A stretch of DNA of 64,000 nucleotides from Crotalaria pallida (GCA_037953625.1 CM075652.1:54801501-54865500), one strand, 5' to 3'. Shown: positions 1 through 12,611, numbered from the stretch's first letter. Made by a program: numbers and translations. Notes: generated by a model from the sequence alone, not told the origin.

Positions 1-222
1 TTCACATCACAATTTTTGGTTCTGAACACGTGAAAATTAGTAATTTCAATAAACTTCAGATTGCCGTTACACTTCCATGCATACAATGACAAAGTTCAAA
101 ATTCCCAAGCCCTTGGTTTCAAAATTCAGGATTTTCAGTTGCAAATTTCAACCACCCGTGTAAGTTGTATCCAAAACTATATAACTTACCAATTGACAAC
201 TGCTATTCGATAATGTGCAACC

Positions 223-1722
223 TCAAAGGCCATTTGTCCTATCGCTCTCAGCATCAAGCCATCTGTCAAGATGATATAACCACTGCAAGCTACCACACAA
301 AGTGCAAATCAATGGCCAAGATGCAGCTAGTATTATAATCATGCGGTGAGTAAGGAGCATGATATCCTTCAAAAACACACACATTCACCAGCACATACCT
401 TATGGCAACATCCCTCATCACAGGCATGTTTTCAATACATTCAAAAATATAATCATCTCCACCATATGCAAGATCAACTATGAGTTGAAGATTAAAACAG
501 ATAACTAAGAATTGCTGCATTATGCGATTATCATACAATCAACCTAACCAACACAATAACTAAGAATCAAACACCATTTTCAGAATCAATTAGAGTAGTA
601 TAAATCAATTATAAGGAAGAGAATGGTAGCTCCAACTTGAAGTCTAATTTAAGTATAACTTTTTTTTATTTTTAGAAAAGAATTGAACATCTTTTTCCTT
701 TAAGACATCACTAATCAGAACCAAACAAAACCAAAAGTCTTTTATTAGCAAAACCAATGGTCCTTTAGTTTTGAAACGAGTGTAGAAATTGTAATAAAAG
801 CATTATATAATACCATTCTCTGACAGAAATAGGTTCAAAGCAAGCCTTATTCTGGTTTTGGATGTACTTGCAAATTAAACCCCCCAATATTTACTTTTGC
901 TCTTAAAAGGAAAAGGTCTTTAATTTGTTAAACTGGTTCATTTATGCTAAGTGCAAATATCAAATTTGTTTAAAAGGAAAGAAGAGCACAAATGAGAAAA
1001 ACAACTAAAAAAAGAAATAACAGAAAACATGTAAGGACTGAATTGAAAATATTAACATTTGATCAACTGAAGTGAATAACATATGTTTGCATGCAATTGG
1101 CTCAATTCAACATAAAAAGTATTCTTCAATCAAATGAGATTATTTCACCTTCTTCCCAATCTCTGCTAAGGAACTTCTCCTCGTCGAAATCCGGTGTCTC
1201 AAACTCGTCCTTCAGAACAAGACCTAGAACTCGCTCTAGCGGATTTCGGAAGCTGCTGCGGGGAGTGAGTGCACAGCCACACAGTCGTTCCAGCTCTTGA
1301 AACGAACCCAAGTTATCATCGATGAAAACCGTTCTCTGCATGTTATGTGTCATAACTCGTGCAGCTTCCCTTTTCCTTTGCAAGGAAACATTATTGGGAG
1401 CAAACATGCTACCCTGTGCAGCTTCCTTTTTCCGCTTCCTTTGCAAGTCAACATTATACGAAGCGAACATGCTACTCTGTGCAGCCAAAATGGTATCCAG
1501 AAGATGCTTTGGCGCGTGATTTGGAGTTGATGTTATGGTTGAATTTGGGCACATGTTCTCCTCTTCACAACTATATTTACTTGTGAATGAAGCCTTCTTC
1601 TTCACGACAGCATAGACAGAACAACGTGCCTTCTTCTTCTCTCTCGTTATTGCTTCTGCTTCTTTCTTTGTCGGCTCCACCCGTCGTCTTTTCTTGGACG
1701 ATGCAAATTCACCAACCACCAT
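223..1722 (-). CDS. Unrecognised basic, probably nuclear protein, 3 exons, 230 aa
   Basis: Three exons on the minus strand: 1149-1722, 399-477 and 223-262 (stop included). They join with phases 1 and 0+2 into 231 codons. Junctions are GAAGAAG|GTGAAA, CATAG|TT, CATAAG|GTATGT and GACAG|AT. Without splicing, exon 1 would run on only to a stop at 1126. The N-terminus is lysine/arginine-rich (KKRRR near residue 10), suggesting nuclear import. Residues about 80-120 hold two imperfect repeats of a block ending in a LQRKR motif preceded by SMFA. The C-terminal third is acidic (DFDEEKF, GGDDYIFE) and ends WLDAESDRTNGL. I do not recognise the family and assign no function. The start is the first ATG of the open frame. 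The gene model is inference from splice signals and phase; exon 1 is the surest part. Confidence 0.5.
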
Positions 1723-1857
1723 CTTTTTGTATTTTGGAATTTCTTGGTAATTTTAGAAGGAAAATACTATCAACAAGGGAATGAAATGAATGAATGAAAC
1801 GATGAATGAATGAAGAGATGAACAAAGCAAGCAATCACACGCTAAGGTTAAACAAAA
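1723..1857. other. Upstream flank of the unrecognised gene
   Basis: This short AT-rich stretch lies immediately upstream of the minus-strand start codon at 1722. It has several ATGAATGA-like repeats. I see no clear TATA box. Confidence 0.3.
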
Positions 1858-4346
1858 TATAGGGTTAGTTTAGTTTAATGAATGAACGAACTAAGTAACG
1901 GAAACCATACCGCCTTGTTAACTTTTTTTTTTTTTTCATAATATCTCTGATCTAATCTAATCTACAAGATATCAATCTTTTCGGTATCACTTAAGATTTG
2001 AGATGAAGTTAGTTTGTTAGTTAAGTATTTAAGTTTTTTCATAATATCTCTAATCTAATTAATCTATAAGATATCAATCTTTTCTGTATCCGTTGAGATT
2101 TGAGATGAAGTTAGTTTGTTATTTAAGTACTTAAGTTTTTTCATAATATCTCTAATCTAATCTACAAGATATCAATTTTTTTCGTATCCGTTGAGATTTG
2201 AGATGAAATTAATTTGTTAGTTAAGTACTTAAGTTTTCTCATAATATCTCTAATCTAATCTACAAGATATCAATCTTCGCTGTGTTTACGCTTCGGGCTT
2301 ATAATGCATCGGGGCAGGTTTTTTTTTTAAAAATAAATTTTTTAATATTTAGAATTTTTTTATACAAATCTCTGATGCAGAATTATTAAAATATAATATC
2401 AATTTTTGATGTAGATTTCTTCAATATAAATTTTTTATTTGTGTCAAAAAGCAGATTATAAAAAAATTCACATCCAAATTAAAAAAAAAAACAAAACAAC
2501 AAAACAGAAAACTCAAAACATATTTTTAACTTATTAAATTTTAAAAAAAAAATAATAAAAAAAATTGGACCAAAGTATCGAAACCGGAAGCATAGTAGCG
2601 TTCCATCAATCTTTTTCGTGTCCGTTGAGATGAAATTAGTTTGTTAGTTATTAAGTACTTAAGTTTAAAGTTGATTCAATAGAGTAGAAACACAAGATAA
2701 GTTTTTTTTTTTTTTAAATGAAATGGTTTTTAATGACTCAAATATTTTTTTTTAAGAAAATTTTTTATTAAATATATACCTACTTGTTAGTATTTTTCTT
2801 AAAACATATATTTATACTAACTCTTACCTCGTGCAATATACAAATTACTAATATTTTAAATTATTTATATTAAATATTATTATTATTTTAATATAAAGTA
2901 AAAATTATTGTTAAACAATAGTCAAAAATAATTATACAAAAAGACATGTGTTCAAATCAAACCCCTACACTTAAAAAAATTAATCTAAATTATCTTGTTA
3001 ATAAATTTTGTACTTTTTCATATGAAAAAAAAACACTTTTTAGATAACATATTCATTATTAGCTTTACCCCGTGCAATGTACGAGTTGTTAATATTTTAA
3101 ATATTTTATATTAAATATTTTAAACTAAAAATTATTTTTTTATATAGGGTTAGTTTAGTTTAATGAATGAACGAATGAAGTAACGGAAACCATACCGGCT
3201 TGTTAACTTATCTATTTTTTTTTCATAATATCTCTAATCTTATCTACAAGATATCAATCTTTTCCGTATCCATTGAGACTTGAGATCAAGTTAGTTTGTT
3301 AGTTAAATACTTAATTTTTTTCACAATATCTCTAATCTAATCTACAAGATATCAATTTTGGCTATGTCTACGCTGCTTCGGACTTATAATGCATCGGGGC
3401 AGTTTTTTTTTTTAAAATAAATTTTTTAATATTTAGAATTTTTTTATACAGATTTCTAATGCAGAATGATTAAATATAGTATCAATTTTTTATGTAGATT
3501 TCTTCAATAAATTTTTTTTATCTGTGCCAAAAAGCAGATAATAAAAAAATTCACATTCAAATTAAAAAAAAAAATATAATAAAACAGAAAACTATAAATA
3601 TATTTTTAATTTACTAAATTTTAAAAAAAATTGGACCAAAGTAATGAAACCCAAAGCATAATAGCGTTCCATCAATCTTTTTCGGGTCTGTTGAGATGAA
3701 ATTAGTTTGTTACTTGTTAAGTACTTAAGTTTAAAGTTGATTCAATGGAGTCCACGTAAGACAGTCCAGTTGGTGGCTGCAGGGACACTTAGAATTTCCC
3801 CCTCCCCAGGTCATGGGTTCTAGTTCCAGACCTCCCGTGTAAAAGAAAAAAAAAAGTTGATTCAATGGAGTAAAAACAGAAGATAAGGTTTTTTTTTTTT
3901 TTTTTAATCAAATGGTTTTTAATAACTCAAAGATTTTTTTAAGAAAATTTTTTATTAAATATATGCCTACTTATTTAGTATTTTTCTTAAAACATATATT
4001 TACACCAATTCTTACCCCGTGCAATGTACAAATTACTGATATTTTAAATTATTTATATTGAATATTTTAAAGTAAATATTATTATTATTTTAATATAAAG
4101 TAAAAATTATTATTAAACAATAGTCAAAAATAATTATACGAAAAGACATGTGTTCAAATCAAACCCTAAGCTTAAAAAAATTAATCTAAATTATCTTGTT
4201 AAAAATTTTTGTACTTTTTCATATGAAAAAAAAACACTTTTTACATAAGATATTCATTGTTAGCTCTTACCCCGTGCAATGCACGAGTTGTTAATATTTT
4301 AAATTTTTTATATTAAATATTTTAAACTAAAAATTATTTTTTTATT
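1858..4346. repeat. Direct tandem duplication, unit about 1.28 kb
   Basis: The segment that begins GGGTTAGTTTAGTTTAATG near 1862 starts again near 3147, and the two copies (about 1858-3143 and 3144-4346) align throughout. Each copy opens with a minisatellite of about 100 bp (CATAATATCTCTAATCTAATC...), four units in copy 1 (starting near 1938, 2039, 2142, 2240) and two in copy 2 (near 3213 and 3311). Both copies then carry the same AT-rich tail, including two TACCCCGTGCAATG-type motifs. Copy 2 additionally holds a SINE at 3752-3852 that copy 1 lacks, so the SINE landed after the duplication. No coding potential. Confidence 0.8.
3752..3852 (+). mobile_element. Short SINE, copy 1 (about 101 bp) with 19-bp target duplication
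   Basis: The insert is flanked by identical copies of AAAGTTGATTCAATGGAGT (3733-3751 and 3853-3871) and ends in an A-rich tail. An internal GGTTCTAGTTCC resembles the RNA polymerase III B box (GGTTCGANTCC). The matching position in the first half of the 1.28-kb duplication is empty, giving a natural empty-site control. A second copy sits at 49645-49754. No good A box was found, so it may be a head-truncated tRNA-derived SINE. Confidence 0.85.
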
Positions 4347-4521
4347 ATAAGGTAAATATTATTATTAAACAAGATAAAAATAAAAATAATTATATAAAAT
4401 ACAATGGTTCAAATCAAACCGTACCCTTAAAAAAAATAATATAAACGACCTTGTTGATAAATTTTGTACTCCTTTGTATGAATAAAAAATAACACTTTTT
4501 ATCTGTGACATTTCTTATTTG

Positions 4522-4922
4522 AGTAATATGTCAGATTAGTCCCTAACTTTGTAGACACCAGTCAAATTTGTCCCTAAGATAATCGAAATTTCAAATTCGT
4601 CCCCGAAATAGGAACACGTCCGTCATATTAATCCATGATGTTAAAGGTCCATACGGTCATGGACTAATTTGACCAGTTTCGACAATCTCAATGACTAATT
4701 TGACCGATATTCAATGGTATTTGTTTATTATTTTGGCCAAAACGATGTCGTTTTGGCCATTTCGTTAGCCCAAATTAAGGATCACTAACGGTCATTAAAG
4801 TTAGAGATTAATATGACTGACATGTTCTATCTCAGGGACCAATTTGAAATTTCGAAAATTTCAAAGGTTAAATTGATGATGGGTGCCTACAAAGTCAAGG
4901 GCCAATCTAACATATTATTTCT
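4522..4922. mobile_element. MULE-type MITE, about 400 bp
   Basis: The ends form a long imperfect inverted repeat: AATATGTCAGATTAGTCCC on the left matches, inverted, the GGGCCAATCTAACATATT on the right. Similarity continues for roughly 120 bp each side (ACTTTGTAGNCACC, AATTTCAAATT, GTCATATTAATC blocks). TCTTATTTG occurs just outside both ends (4513-4521, 4923-4931), as expected of a 9-bp Mutator-type target duplication, although the right end carries three extra bases. No coding sequence. Confidence 0.7.
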
Positions 4923-5481
4923 TCTTATTTGTTTGACGGATAAATTAACATTTTTATATGATTATCAACGATGAATCAAAATTAAATATTTTTATTTTTT
5001 GTTTGATAATATTATGAACATAATTAATGATAATATTTTGCTAGATTTAGTAAAAGTACATGCATAAATTTTTCATCCCATTAGTAGAGTTGAAGTTATA
5101 TAAGTTTTAAGGATAATGATTTTATATTCATATAATATTTTGGTTGGAGATAATTATTTGAAAAACTTGAATAATCTATTTAGTTTGAAACTCTAATATC
5201 TTGATTGAGAATAATGATTTTGCATGCAAATGATATCTTGGTTAGGAATAATGATTCTACATGCATATAATATCTTGATTGAAGATAATGATTTAAAAAA
5301 TTTGAATAATCCATTTAATTTCAAATTGTAATGCAGATAATATTTTGATTGGGATAATAATTTGAAAGACTCGAATATGTATGTAAAATTGCAAATATGG
5401 TATATGGCTTTCTATTTGCCTCATGGCAATTCCTACCTAGCTGGTATTTGTCTTTGCTTTGTTATTTTTTTTTTGGGTGAT

Positions 5482-5656
5482 TTTTTTTTTTACATTAACC
5501 GATACCTGGATCTGATTTATTAAGAATTCGACTCAACTGAGCTCGCACTAAGCGGTAGGGGTCTTCCAGTGGGGGTTGCTCCATACTCAAGGCTCGAATT
5601 CGAAACCAGTTGCTTAAAAGACCAAGTGAACTACCACTTGACTAACCTCACGTTGA
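5482..5656 (-). mobile_element. tRNA-derived SINE, minus strand
   Basis: Read on the minus strand, 5644-5634 is TAGTCAAGTGG, a perfect match to the A-box consensus TRGYNNARNGG. GTTTCGAATTC at 5606-5596 matches 9 of 11 B-box positions. The element ends in an A run (T run at 5482-5493 on the plus strand). Spacing of the boxes fits a tRNA-like head. I found no convincing target duplication, so the exact ends are approximate. Confidence 0.6.
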
Positions 5657-5776
5657 CATATACGTAGACATAGAAACATGGCCTTAATTGAATCAAACAC
5701 ACCTAAAATGGCTGGACTCATTTCTTAGTGATGCAGCATGCAAGTTAGGTATATATTTATAATCTACTATCTACTA

Positions 5777-6045
5777 CTCCCTCTGTTCCATATTATCTGT
5801 CACTTTAGCATTTTTAACTTGTTCCAAATTATTTGTCGCTTTAGGAATTCGAGGATGTATTAATTGATTTTTTCCACCTTTAACCTTGCATTTAATGTGT
5901 TGAGATATGTGAAATGAGTGATAATTAATGTACTTTGAGGGTATTATAGTAAAGTTATTTAATAATTCTCTTGAAAATTGAAATATTAAATGACTTTCTT
6001 AATCTGTGTGAAATTGCTAAAGTGACAGTTAAATTGGAACAGAGG
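5777..6045. mobile_element. Stowaway-like MITE, 269 bp
   Basis: The left end CTCCCTCTGTTCCATATTAT and the inverted right end CCTCTGTTCCAATTTAACTG are the typical plant Tc1/mariner MITE termini. Both are bounded by TA (5775-5776 and 6046-6047). TGTCACTTTAGCA recurs, inverted, in both arms. No coding capacity. Confidence 0.8.
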
Positions 6046-6631
6046 TAGAATTTTTATTATATAAAAAGACTATTTTTGATCCTTTTGAAATTTTAAATAT
6101 TTTTGTTGGGATAATGATCTGAAAAATTTGAATAATTTATTTAATTTCAAATTGTAATATTTTGGTTGAAGAAAATGATTATTTACCTACAATCATTCTA
6201 GTTCAAGAAAAACTTCAACAACAAATAATGTAATAATTCGAACACTTTAACGACAAACATAAATTAAAATATAGTAAAAAATAATGATTAAAAAAGGATA
6301 CCTGATTAATATGATAATTGTTATAACAATTTGATTTTGTTTTCTATTCAACTAAAATAAGTTCAAACATATTGATCAGTTAAAGATAATAACGATAACA
6401 CAACAAAAATATAATTTTGGAATTTTGGAAGGAAAGTTGGAAGGTGAAACTTGAAACACCTTATGTAAATTAATCTCTTAAGTTGTTTTTAGGTTATTAA
6501 TCAGCCCCTTGAGGTTTTTTTTTTTTTTTTTCAAATAAGTTACGTAAGTTGTTACCATTTAACACATTCATCATTTCAATTAATTTTTTCAGTTAGTAAC
6601 ATGTGCCACTCAATCAATGGTGCCAAATGTT

Positions 6632-7233
6632 TTTTTTAAGGGAAAATGTGTATTTTATTATAAATCAGAAACAGTACAAGAAATTTCACACTAATAATAA
6701 TTAATGGGAAAACAAAATACACTGCAACAACAAACTCTTCCATGTGATGGATCATCGGCAACTGTCAAAACCCGACTCTAACAGGAGATTCAATAGTCTT
6801 TAATACCAAGATAACAATCTCATTGATGCTGGGACTAAGCTCAGTTCGGCGACAAGGAATCTCAGATCTAAAACGAAAGAGCCGTTGGACGGTAGCCAAA
6901 TCAACAGTCAACAAAGGGAGATTTGTCTCGACGAGTAACACTCCAATTATTGGAGCAAAGAAGATAACCATAAGATCTGGAAAGTAGAAACTATCCAAAG
7001 GCATCCCTCCACTTGAAACACACAAAACAAAAACAACTTGCACAAAGGCAAGAAAAAACCCAGAAAAACTGGGGAAATAAACCCACACCCTTTCCCAAAG
7101 GAAGGGGAGAGACAGATCTCCCTCTCCCTCCCCTACGGAGAAACAGTAGATGAAAACAAGCAGAGCAGAGAAAGGAGGAGGGGAGAGAAAAAAAATTAGG
7201 ATTTGAAGAATTCAAACTTTATTATTCCCCTAT
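6632..7233 (-). mobile_element. Retroposed mRNA-like or LINE-like insert, 602 bp
   Basis: Flanking 16-bp direct repeats AATGGTGCCAAATGTT occur at 6616-6631 and 7234-7249. Next to the left repeat lies a T run, the minus-strand poly(A) tail, preceded on the minus strand by TTTATAATAAAATACA, which looks like a polyadenylation region. Read on the minus strand it starts with a CT-rich leader, like a plant 5' UTR. It holds an open frame of 107 codons (7088-6765) that I do not recognise. Target duplication plus tail shows target-primed reverse transcription. The source may be a host mRNA (processed pseudogene) or a short non-autonomous LINE. Confidence 0.7.
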
Positions 7234-7499
7234 AATGGTGCCAAATGTTAAAAACATAGTTTAATGATTTTTTTTAAAATTTCTTATTGTGTCACGTACC
7301 ACTTAAAGAAAAAAATTAATGGAAAAGATTGATTTGTTGGACGATAACAACTTACATAACTTATTTAAAACAAAAAAAAAAAGATTTATAACCTGAAAAT
7401 AACTTAAGAAAGAAATCTAGTAATTTTGCCAAGACAAAATTAAATTAAATTGCTTGAATATGTTTTTATTCCCCGTAAAGTTTAATTCTTTAGGTTATG

Positions 7500-7990
7500 A
7501 TGTTAAAAAATTTGGTTAAAGTTTTTGCTACCACCACCATTGTCATCATCGAAGCCCTAATTATCATCGCCACAAGTGCCACTATTATTATTGCTTCCTC
7601 CTCTGCAATCTTACAACCACCATTAGCTTTGCCATCACCATTGTCACTTCGACCATCACTTCTTCCAACATTGCCACTGTCATCTCCATCGTTTTCTCCA
7701 CTGTCACCACCTCCTGACAACCGCCACCAACAGTCGACCCTCACCACCTCCAGGTCCATATATAACAATCTCCACCATGATCAAGATCACGAGCCACCAC
7801 TGCTGCCAACACCATTTCCATTTAAACCACAACCAACGATACAACAACAACTACCCTTATAGCCACCACCTCCATTGGCCCAACAATCATCACCATCACC
7901 ATTACTACCACGTCCATCGTCATCATCACCACTATTATCACAGTTATTGTCACCACCATCACCAATGTCGTTACCTTCACCAAACATGTG
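7500..7990. repeat. Low-complexity ACC/ATC tract
   Basis: About 490 bp of irregular CCACCA, CATCAT and ACAACA triplets. Open frames exist on both strands simply because the composition avoids stops; they translate to His/Pro/Ser or Asp/Gly runs and have no gene-like start or neighbours. A similar tract, in the opposite strand sense, lies inside the element at 61991-62938. Confidence 0.75.
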
Positions 7991-8663
7991 GCATAATTAT
8001 TTTATGCGGTACATTATCTTATACAATATCACACCAAACATTAATCTTAGCATTTTATTAGGTCTCAAATGATAAAGCCTTCTATTGTCATTCATTATTA
8101 TCATATCATGCCAAAAAACCCTATAAACAAAAAATAATTTTTTTAAAGTGTGCCAAAGAACCCAATCGGTCCTCACTTGTCCCATGTTCATCCTTATCTC
8201 AAGAGACCAAGTTGGTATGTTAAAATAAAATAATTTGGAGAACCAAGTTAATACATCCGAAAATCTTAAGAGACTAAATATGAATTTACACATTTTTATG
8301 AACTAAATTTATACACTTAAAAAGAAAATTATTAAGAACGAAATTAGTATTTCACACAAACAAATCATTTGTGTAAAGTAATTTTTTTTTTTAAACGGTA
8401 AAGTAAAAAGGATAATCCAAATTCCAAATTCCAAAAAGGAAAAAAGAAAAAAGAAAAACTATTATCCAATGACACAACACTTCATCTTCTTCAAACCCAC
8501 GACGTCACGTCTTCTCTCTGCAAAGTGCATACTGCATACCAAGTAAGTCCCAACCAATCTCTCCCTCGTCCATCACCCCTTCAAATTCACATTCACATTA
8601 AATTCAATTTCAAATTCAAATTCAAACCCACTCTTTCATTTCATTTCACCTCAACCCTTAACG

Positions 8664-11279
8664 ATGTCGTTCGAGGAGGCGGAGGAGGAAGCGTTTGAGC
8701 ACACGCTCCTCGTGGTGCGCGAAGTCTCCGTTTACAAGATCCCGCCGCGCACCACCTCCGGCGGCTACAAGTGCGGTGAGTGGCTCCAATCCGATAAGAT
8801 CTGGTCCGGCCGCATCCGCGTCGTGTCGTGCAAGGACCGCTGCGAGATCCGGTTGGAAGATCCCAACTCCGGCGACCTCTTCGCCGCGTGCTTCGTCTAC
8901 CCCGGCCAGCGCGACGCCGCCGTCGAGCCGGTGTTAGATTCTTCGCGGTACTTTGTTCTCAAGATCGAGGATGGTCAGGGGAAGCACGCTTTTATTGGAT
9001 TAGGGTTCGCGGAGAGGAACGAAGCGTTCGATTTCAACGTCGCGCTTTCCGATCATGATAAGTATGTGCGGAGGGAAAATGAGAAGGAGGCCGGTGGTGG
9101 CGGTGATGTTGCCGGCGAGGAGTCGCAGATCGATATTCATCCCGCGGTTAATCATAGACTCAAGGTTTGAATATGAATGGAAATTGTGTTCGTGGTTTGA
9201 ATTGATTTTATTATTGTTCTGTTATTGCGATGCTGAATTGCCGTTAATCCTGTTTTAGATATAATTTTTCATGTACTTTTGGTTACTAGGCATGATTCAG
9301 TGTTCGAATTGAACATATTTCGTGGTTTGAAGCTTTGAATTGATTTGATTATTGTAGAGGTTGCATAATTGAAAGCATAATTCGGTGAACTCGGTGTTGT
9401 GACTTGTGGTTGAGTGGTTTGTGGTATGTTGCTGGAAAAAAAAAAAGGTGTTTGTTTTGGTCAACTCTGATTTAGTGATGTTCTTTTTTGCTTTGGTAAT
9501 GAAGTTTGACTCAGCGATTTTGTGGATTGTGCTGTTGTTATGATGTGTTGCATAGTTCTGTTCATATATTCTATGGTAGGTGGTAACACTACTATATGCT
9601 ATTATTATGTTGAGAAGAATTGCGGAAGTGCTGTTTTGTTTTTGGCCAAATCGGGTTCTTGGAGCAGTTTCTACACGTGTTGAGCACCTGAGCTTGGGTA
9701 ATTAAAGCATACTTTGGTAAATTCATTATATGATAATGTTATGACTTATGACTTGTAGCTGAATGGTTGGTGAATTCACTTCGTTGTTATTCCGAAATCT
9801 AGCTTTAGATATATTGCTTGTTGTGGTTGAGTAAATGAAGCATGATTCATTTTTGTGGTTAAGTGGGTCACTGAGAAGCTTATATAGGTCCGTTATGCTT
9901 ATGTTTTCTGGTAATTATATTTTGTTATTCTGATGAATTTATGAATAACTATTTATTTTGGCCAAATCTGGTTTTAGATCAGTCTCTAGATCTGTTTCTG
10001 TTAAACTCAGTTTCTTTTGTGGGTTTTTTCTCTCCCATCCACCCCTTCCTTCTTTCATCATACAAAATTTGGAGGAATTTACTTTCTCTTTTTTGTTTTA
10101 TTCTTGAACTATTCCTATTGATGTCTGCATATTGGATTTAGATTTATAGCTTTTGGGGTTTTCTTCTTTATTTGATATGTGCTTCTTTGTCTTTTGACAA
10201 AGGAAGGGGAAACCATCAGGATTAATGTGAAGCACAAATTATCTGGTGGAACTGGCATGCTTTCGGCTGCTGGGCGAACAGGAGGGCATGCTGCAACACA
10301 AAACCCAAAAGTCTTGAGCCTTGCTCCCCCACCAAGTGGAACAGGGAAAATCAGATCTCCTCTTCCTCCCCCTCCAAATGATCCCGTTGCTGCTCGGATT
10401 GCTTCTACCTCACGTGGTACTGGTCACAAAGGGACAGACAATAGTGCGAGACGGTCTACTGACTCTTTATCAGATCTTTCTCAACTACAGGTATGCTGGT
10501 GCTGCTCATTCTTTGACTGTTTACTTATTACATATTTTTTCTTTACTTAATTAACATTTTTGGTGTTAAATCATTATTGCATAACTTGACAACAGCTTCA
10601 TTTTTATTTGAAGATTGCATCCTTTATCAATCCAATTCTAATATGTAGATTAGGATTAATTACCCTTACTGTTCATGGCTCCATTCCGGATGATGCATTC
10701 CTAAATGTAACATTCTCATTCTCTTTCCGGTACAAAGGCATAACTGCATAAAGGTGCTGTTTGCTTTGGGCTTATTTAACAGTAAGGGTTCAGGGCATAT
10801 CAATAAGAATATGCACTCTTCCTTACTTGTGTATATAAATATAACAATTGTGGTGGATATTGTTTATTGACTTGTAGTTTTAGGAAGGATTTAGACTTAA
10901 ATGGTCCATACAGATTTTCTTTTGGATAGAACACAATGGCATATTTCATGTATAGCAGACCCCACCTAGTGGGAAAATGCCTTGGTTCTTGTTGTACATG
11001 TATTTTATTTATAGATCCTGGTTATCAATCTATGACAATAATGATTTAAGAAACAAGGAATTTTTCTTGGTGATCCATATTCATTGTTAAGTCAAGTGAC
11101 TTTCTAGAGTAGAGCATCCCGGTTTAAATTCTGTGTAAAGGTTTAAGTCCCAACTCCCAAACATGGCCTTAAAGTAAATCATTCTTAACATACAAGTTTA
11201 TTTTTGGCATATACAGAAGAATCTTCCCTCAACAGCCACTTCAGGATCGACCACAGCTTCAGGATGGGCAGCCTTCTGA
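8664..11279 (+). CDS. NECAP-like protein (adaptin-ear-binding coat-associated), 283 aa
   Basis: Three exons: 8664-9164, 10203-10490 and 11217-11279, giving 284 in-frame codons. Junctions are CTCAAG|GTTTGA, CAAAG|GAAGG, CTACAG|GTATGC and TACAG|AAGAA. The N-terminal half (about residues 8-140, e.g. VVREVSVYKIPPR, GEWLQSDKIWSGRIRV, FIGLGFAERNEAFDFNVAL) is the PHear domain of the NECAP family. The middle is a low-complexity Pro/Ser/Gly region (SLAPPPSGTGKIRSPLPPPP). The protein ends in GWAAF, a WxxF-type motif of the kind NECAPs use to bind the adaptor ear. Known role of the family: clathrin-coated vesicle formation with AP-2/AP-1 at the plasma membrane or trans-Golgi. The start is the first ATG after a leader rich in TTCAAATTCA repeats. 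Exon 1 is GC-rich relative to the surroundings, as usual for a conserved gene. Confidence 0.93.
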
Positions 11280-12611
11280 TTATACATATGAGCATTTTAA
11301 CTGAGGCTTTTATTGTTACTCTGATTTTTTTTGGCTCTTTATTTTGAGAAAAGAAGCAGTGGAAGATACTGTAAAGTTAGCACATGATACCATGCACCTG
11401 GAAATATTTATGTTTCTCTTGTGTTTGTATCAACAGGTTCCTATATCTATATATAGAAAAGAATACTCGCCAATCCCCCACCCCCTAAAAGAAACTCTTC
11501 CATCTCTCGGTCGAGTTGTACTTTCGAAATTTGATTATGTTAAAGTGAGTGTTCCTGATGGCATATACAATAAGTCTATCCGCAATTTCTTGACACGTAT
11601 ATAAGATTGCTTTATCAAATTTATTTGTTCCTTTTGATTATTTGGCCTCTTTGGAGTGAATTGCTGTCAGTATCTTCCTCCTATGAGAGTGACATGTGTC
11701 TAGACATCAGCCACATTAGCGTCGGTATCTGTAATTTGAACAGATGGACGAAATTTATCACAAATTGAATGATTAAATTGATCTAATTAAAAGAAAGGGG
11801 ATTAATTTAATTGAGGAACCAAAAATTTAATTAAACCTAAATGAAAATGCTTGGAAATTATAAATTATGAAATTTTTTAGATGAAATTTTAAAATCGTGT
11901 TCTTTTATTTAGTTGATTATATTACCTTTTTTTGAAAGGAAGAAAATATCCTTTAGGAGGCTGAGGAGAGGGACGTGACTCATGAGAAGACATGGGTACG
12001 CTAATGTGCAAACAACGCTTTTTGTTTGTATTTGTGCTTTTCAATCGGGCACCAAAGTATGATTTGTCATGTGTTACCTTAGCAAATCTGCCGGTAGCAG
12101 ATTTTGTACAAAGTTAGACAAACAATATCACCGTCACCTTCTCACTCAAAATGTTAGGATATGTTAAACAATAATCCATTTATACCAAACTAAATTACAC
12201 CAATTTTTAATTATTGAAAATTTTTATACCAAATCAAATTTAATCGAATTAATTGCTGGATTGAAAATTCCTATTTTATAGATTGTTTATATAAAATTTT
12301 AAAAAAATCCAAAATCATTTTATAGCTTGTTTATATAAATTTAAAAAAAAATCCAAAATTATTTAGCACTTCATTTATATATGTCAAAATTAATGAAATA
12401 TATGTATTAAAAGTATGTAAAAATGAGGTATTTTAATATATATTCAATGATATTTAAATTTTCTCAAATTTGACACAATGATCTAAATAACATAATTATT
12501 AATCAACGGATGAATTAGTGAAATTCTCATTGAATAAAAGGTTATGAATAGTGTAAAAATTGTACTTATAATTTAACTTGTGTAAACGAATCCCTTCTCA
12601 TGTTAAATTTA
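11280..12611. other. 3' flank of NECAP and AT-rich intergenic DNA
   Basis: The first 350 bases are probably NECAP 3' UTR. The rest is AT-rich and I see no conserved coding sequence. Short open frames here have no recognisable product. Confidence 0.5.

Noticed and set aside
7490..8061. Overlapping long open frames on both strands
   Set aside because: They come from ACC/ATC triplet-rich low-complexity DNA; products are His, Pro or Asp/Gly runs with no domain, conserved start or splice context.
11344..11604. 86-codon frame downstream of NECAP
   Set aside because: No recognisable motif, lies in the NECAP 3' flank, AT-rich composition like its surroundings.
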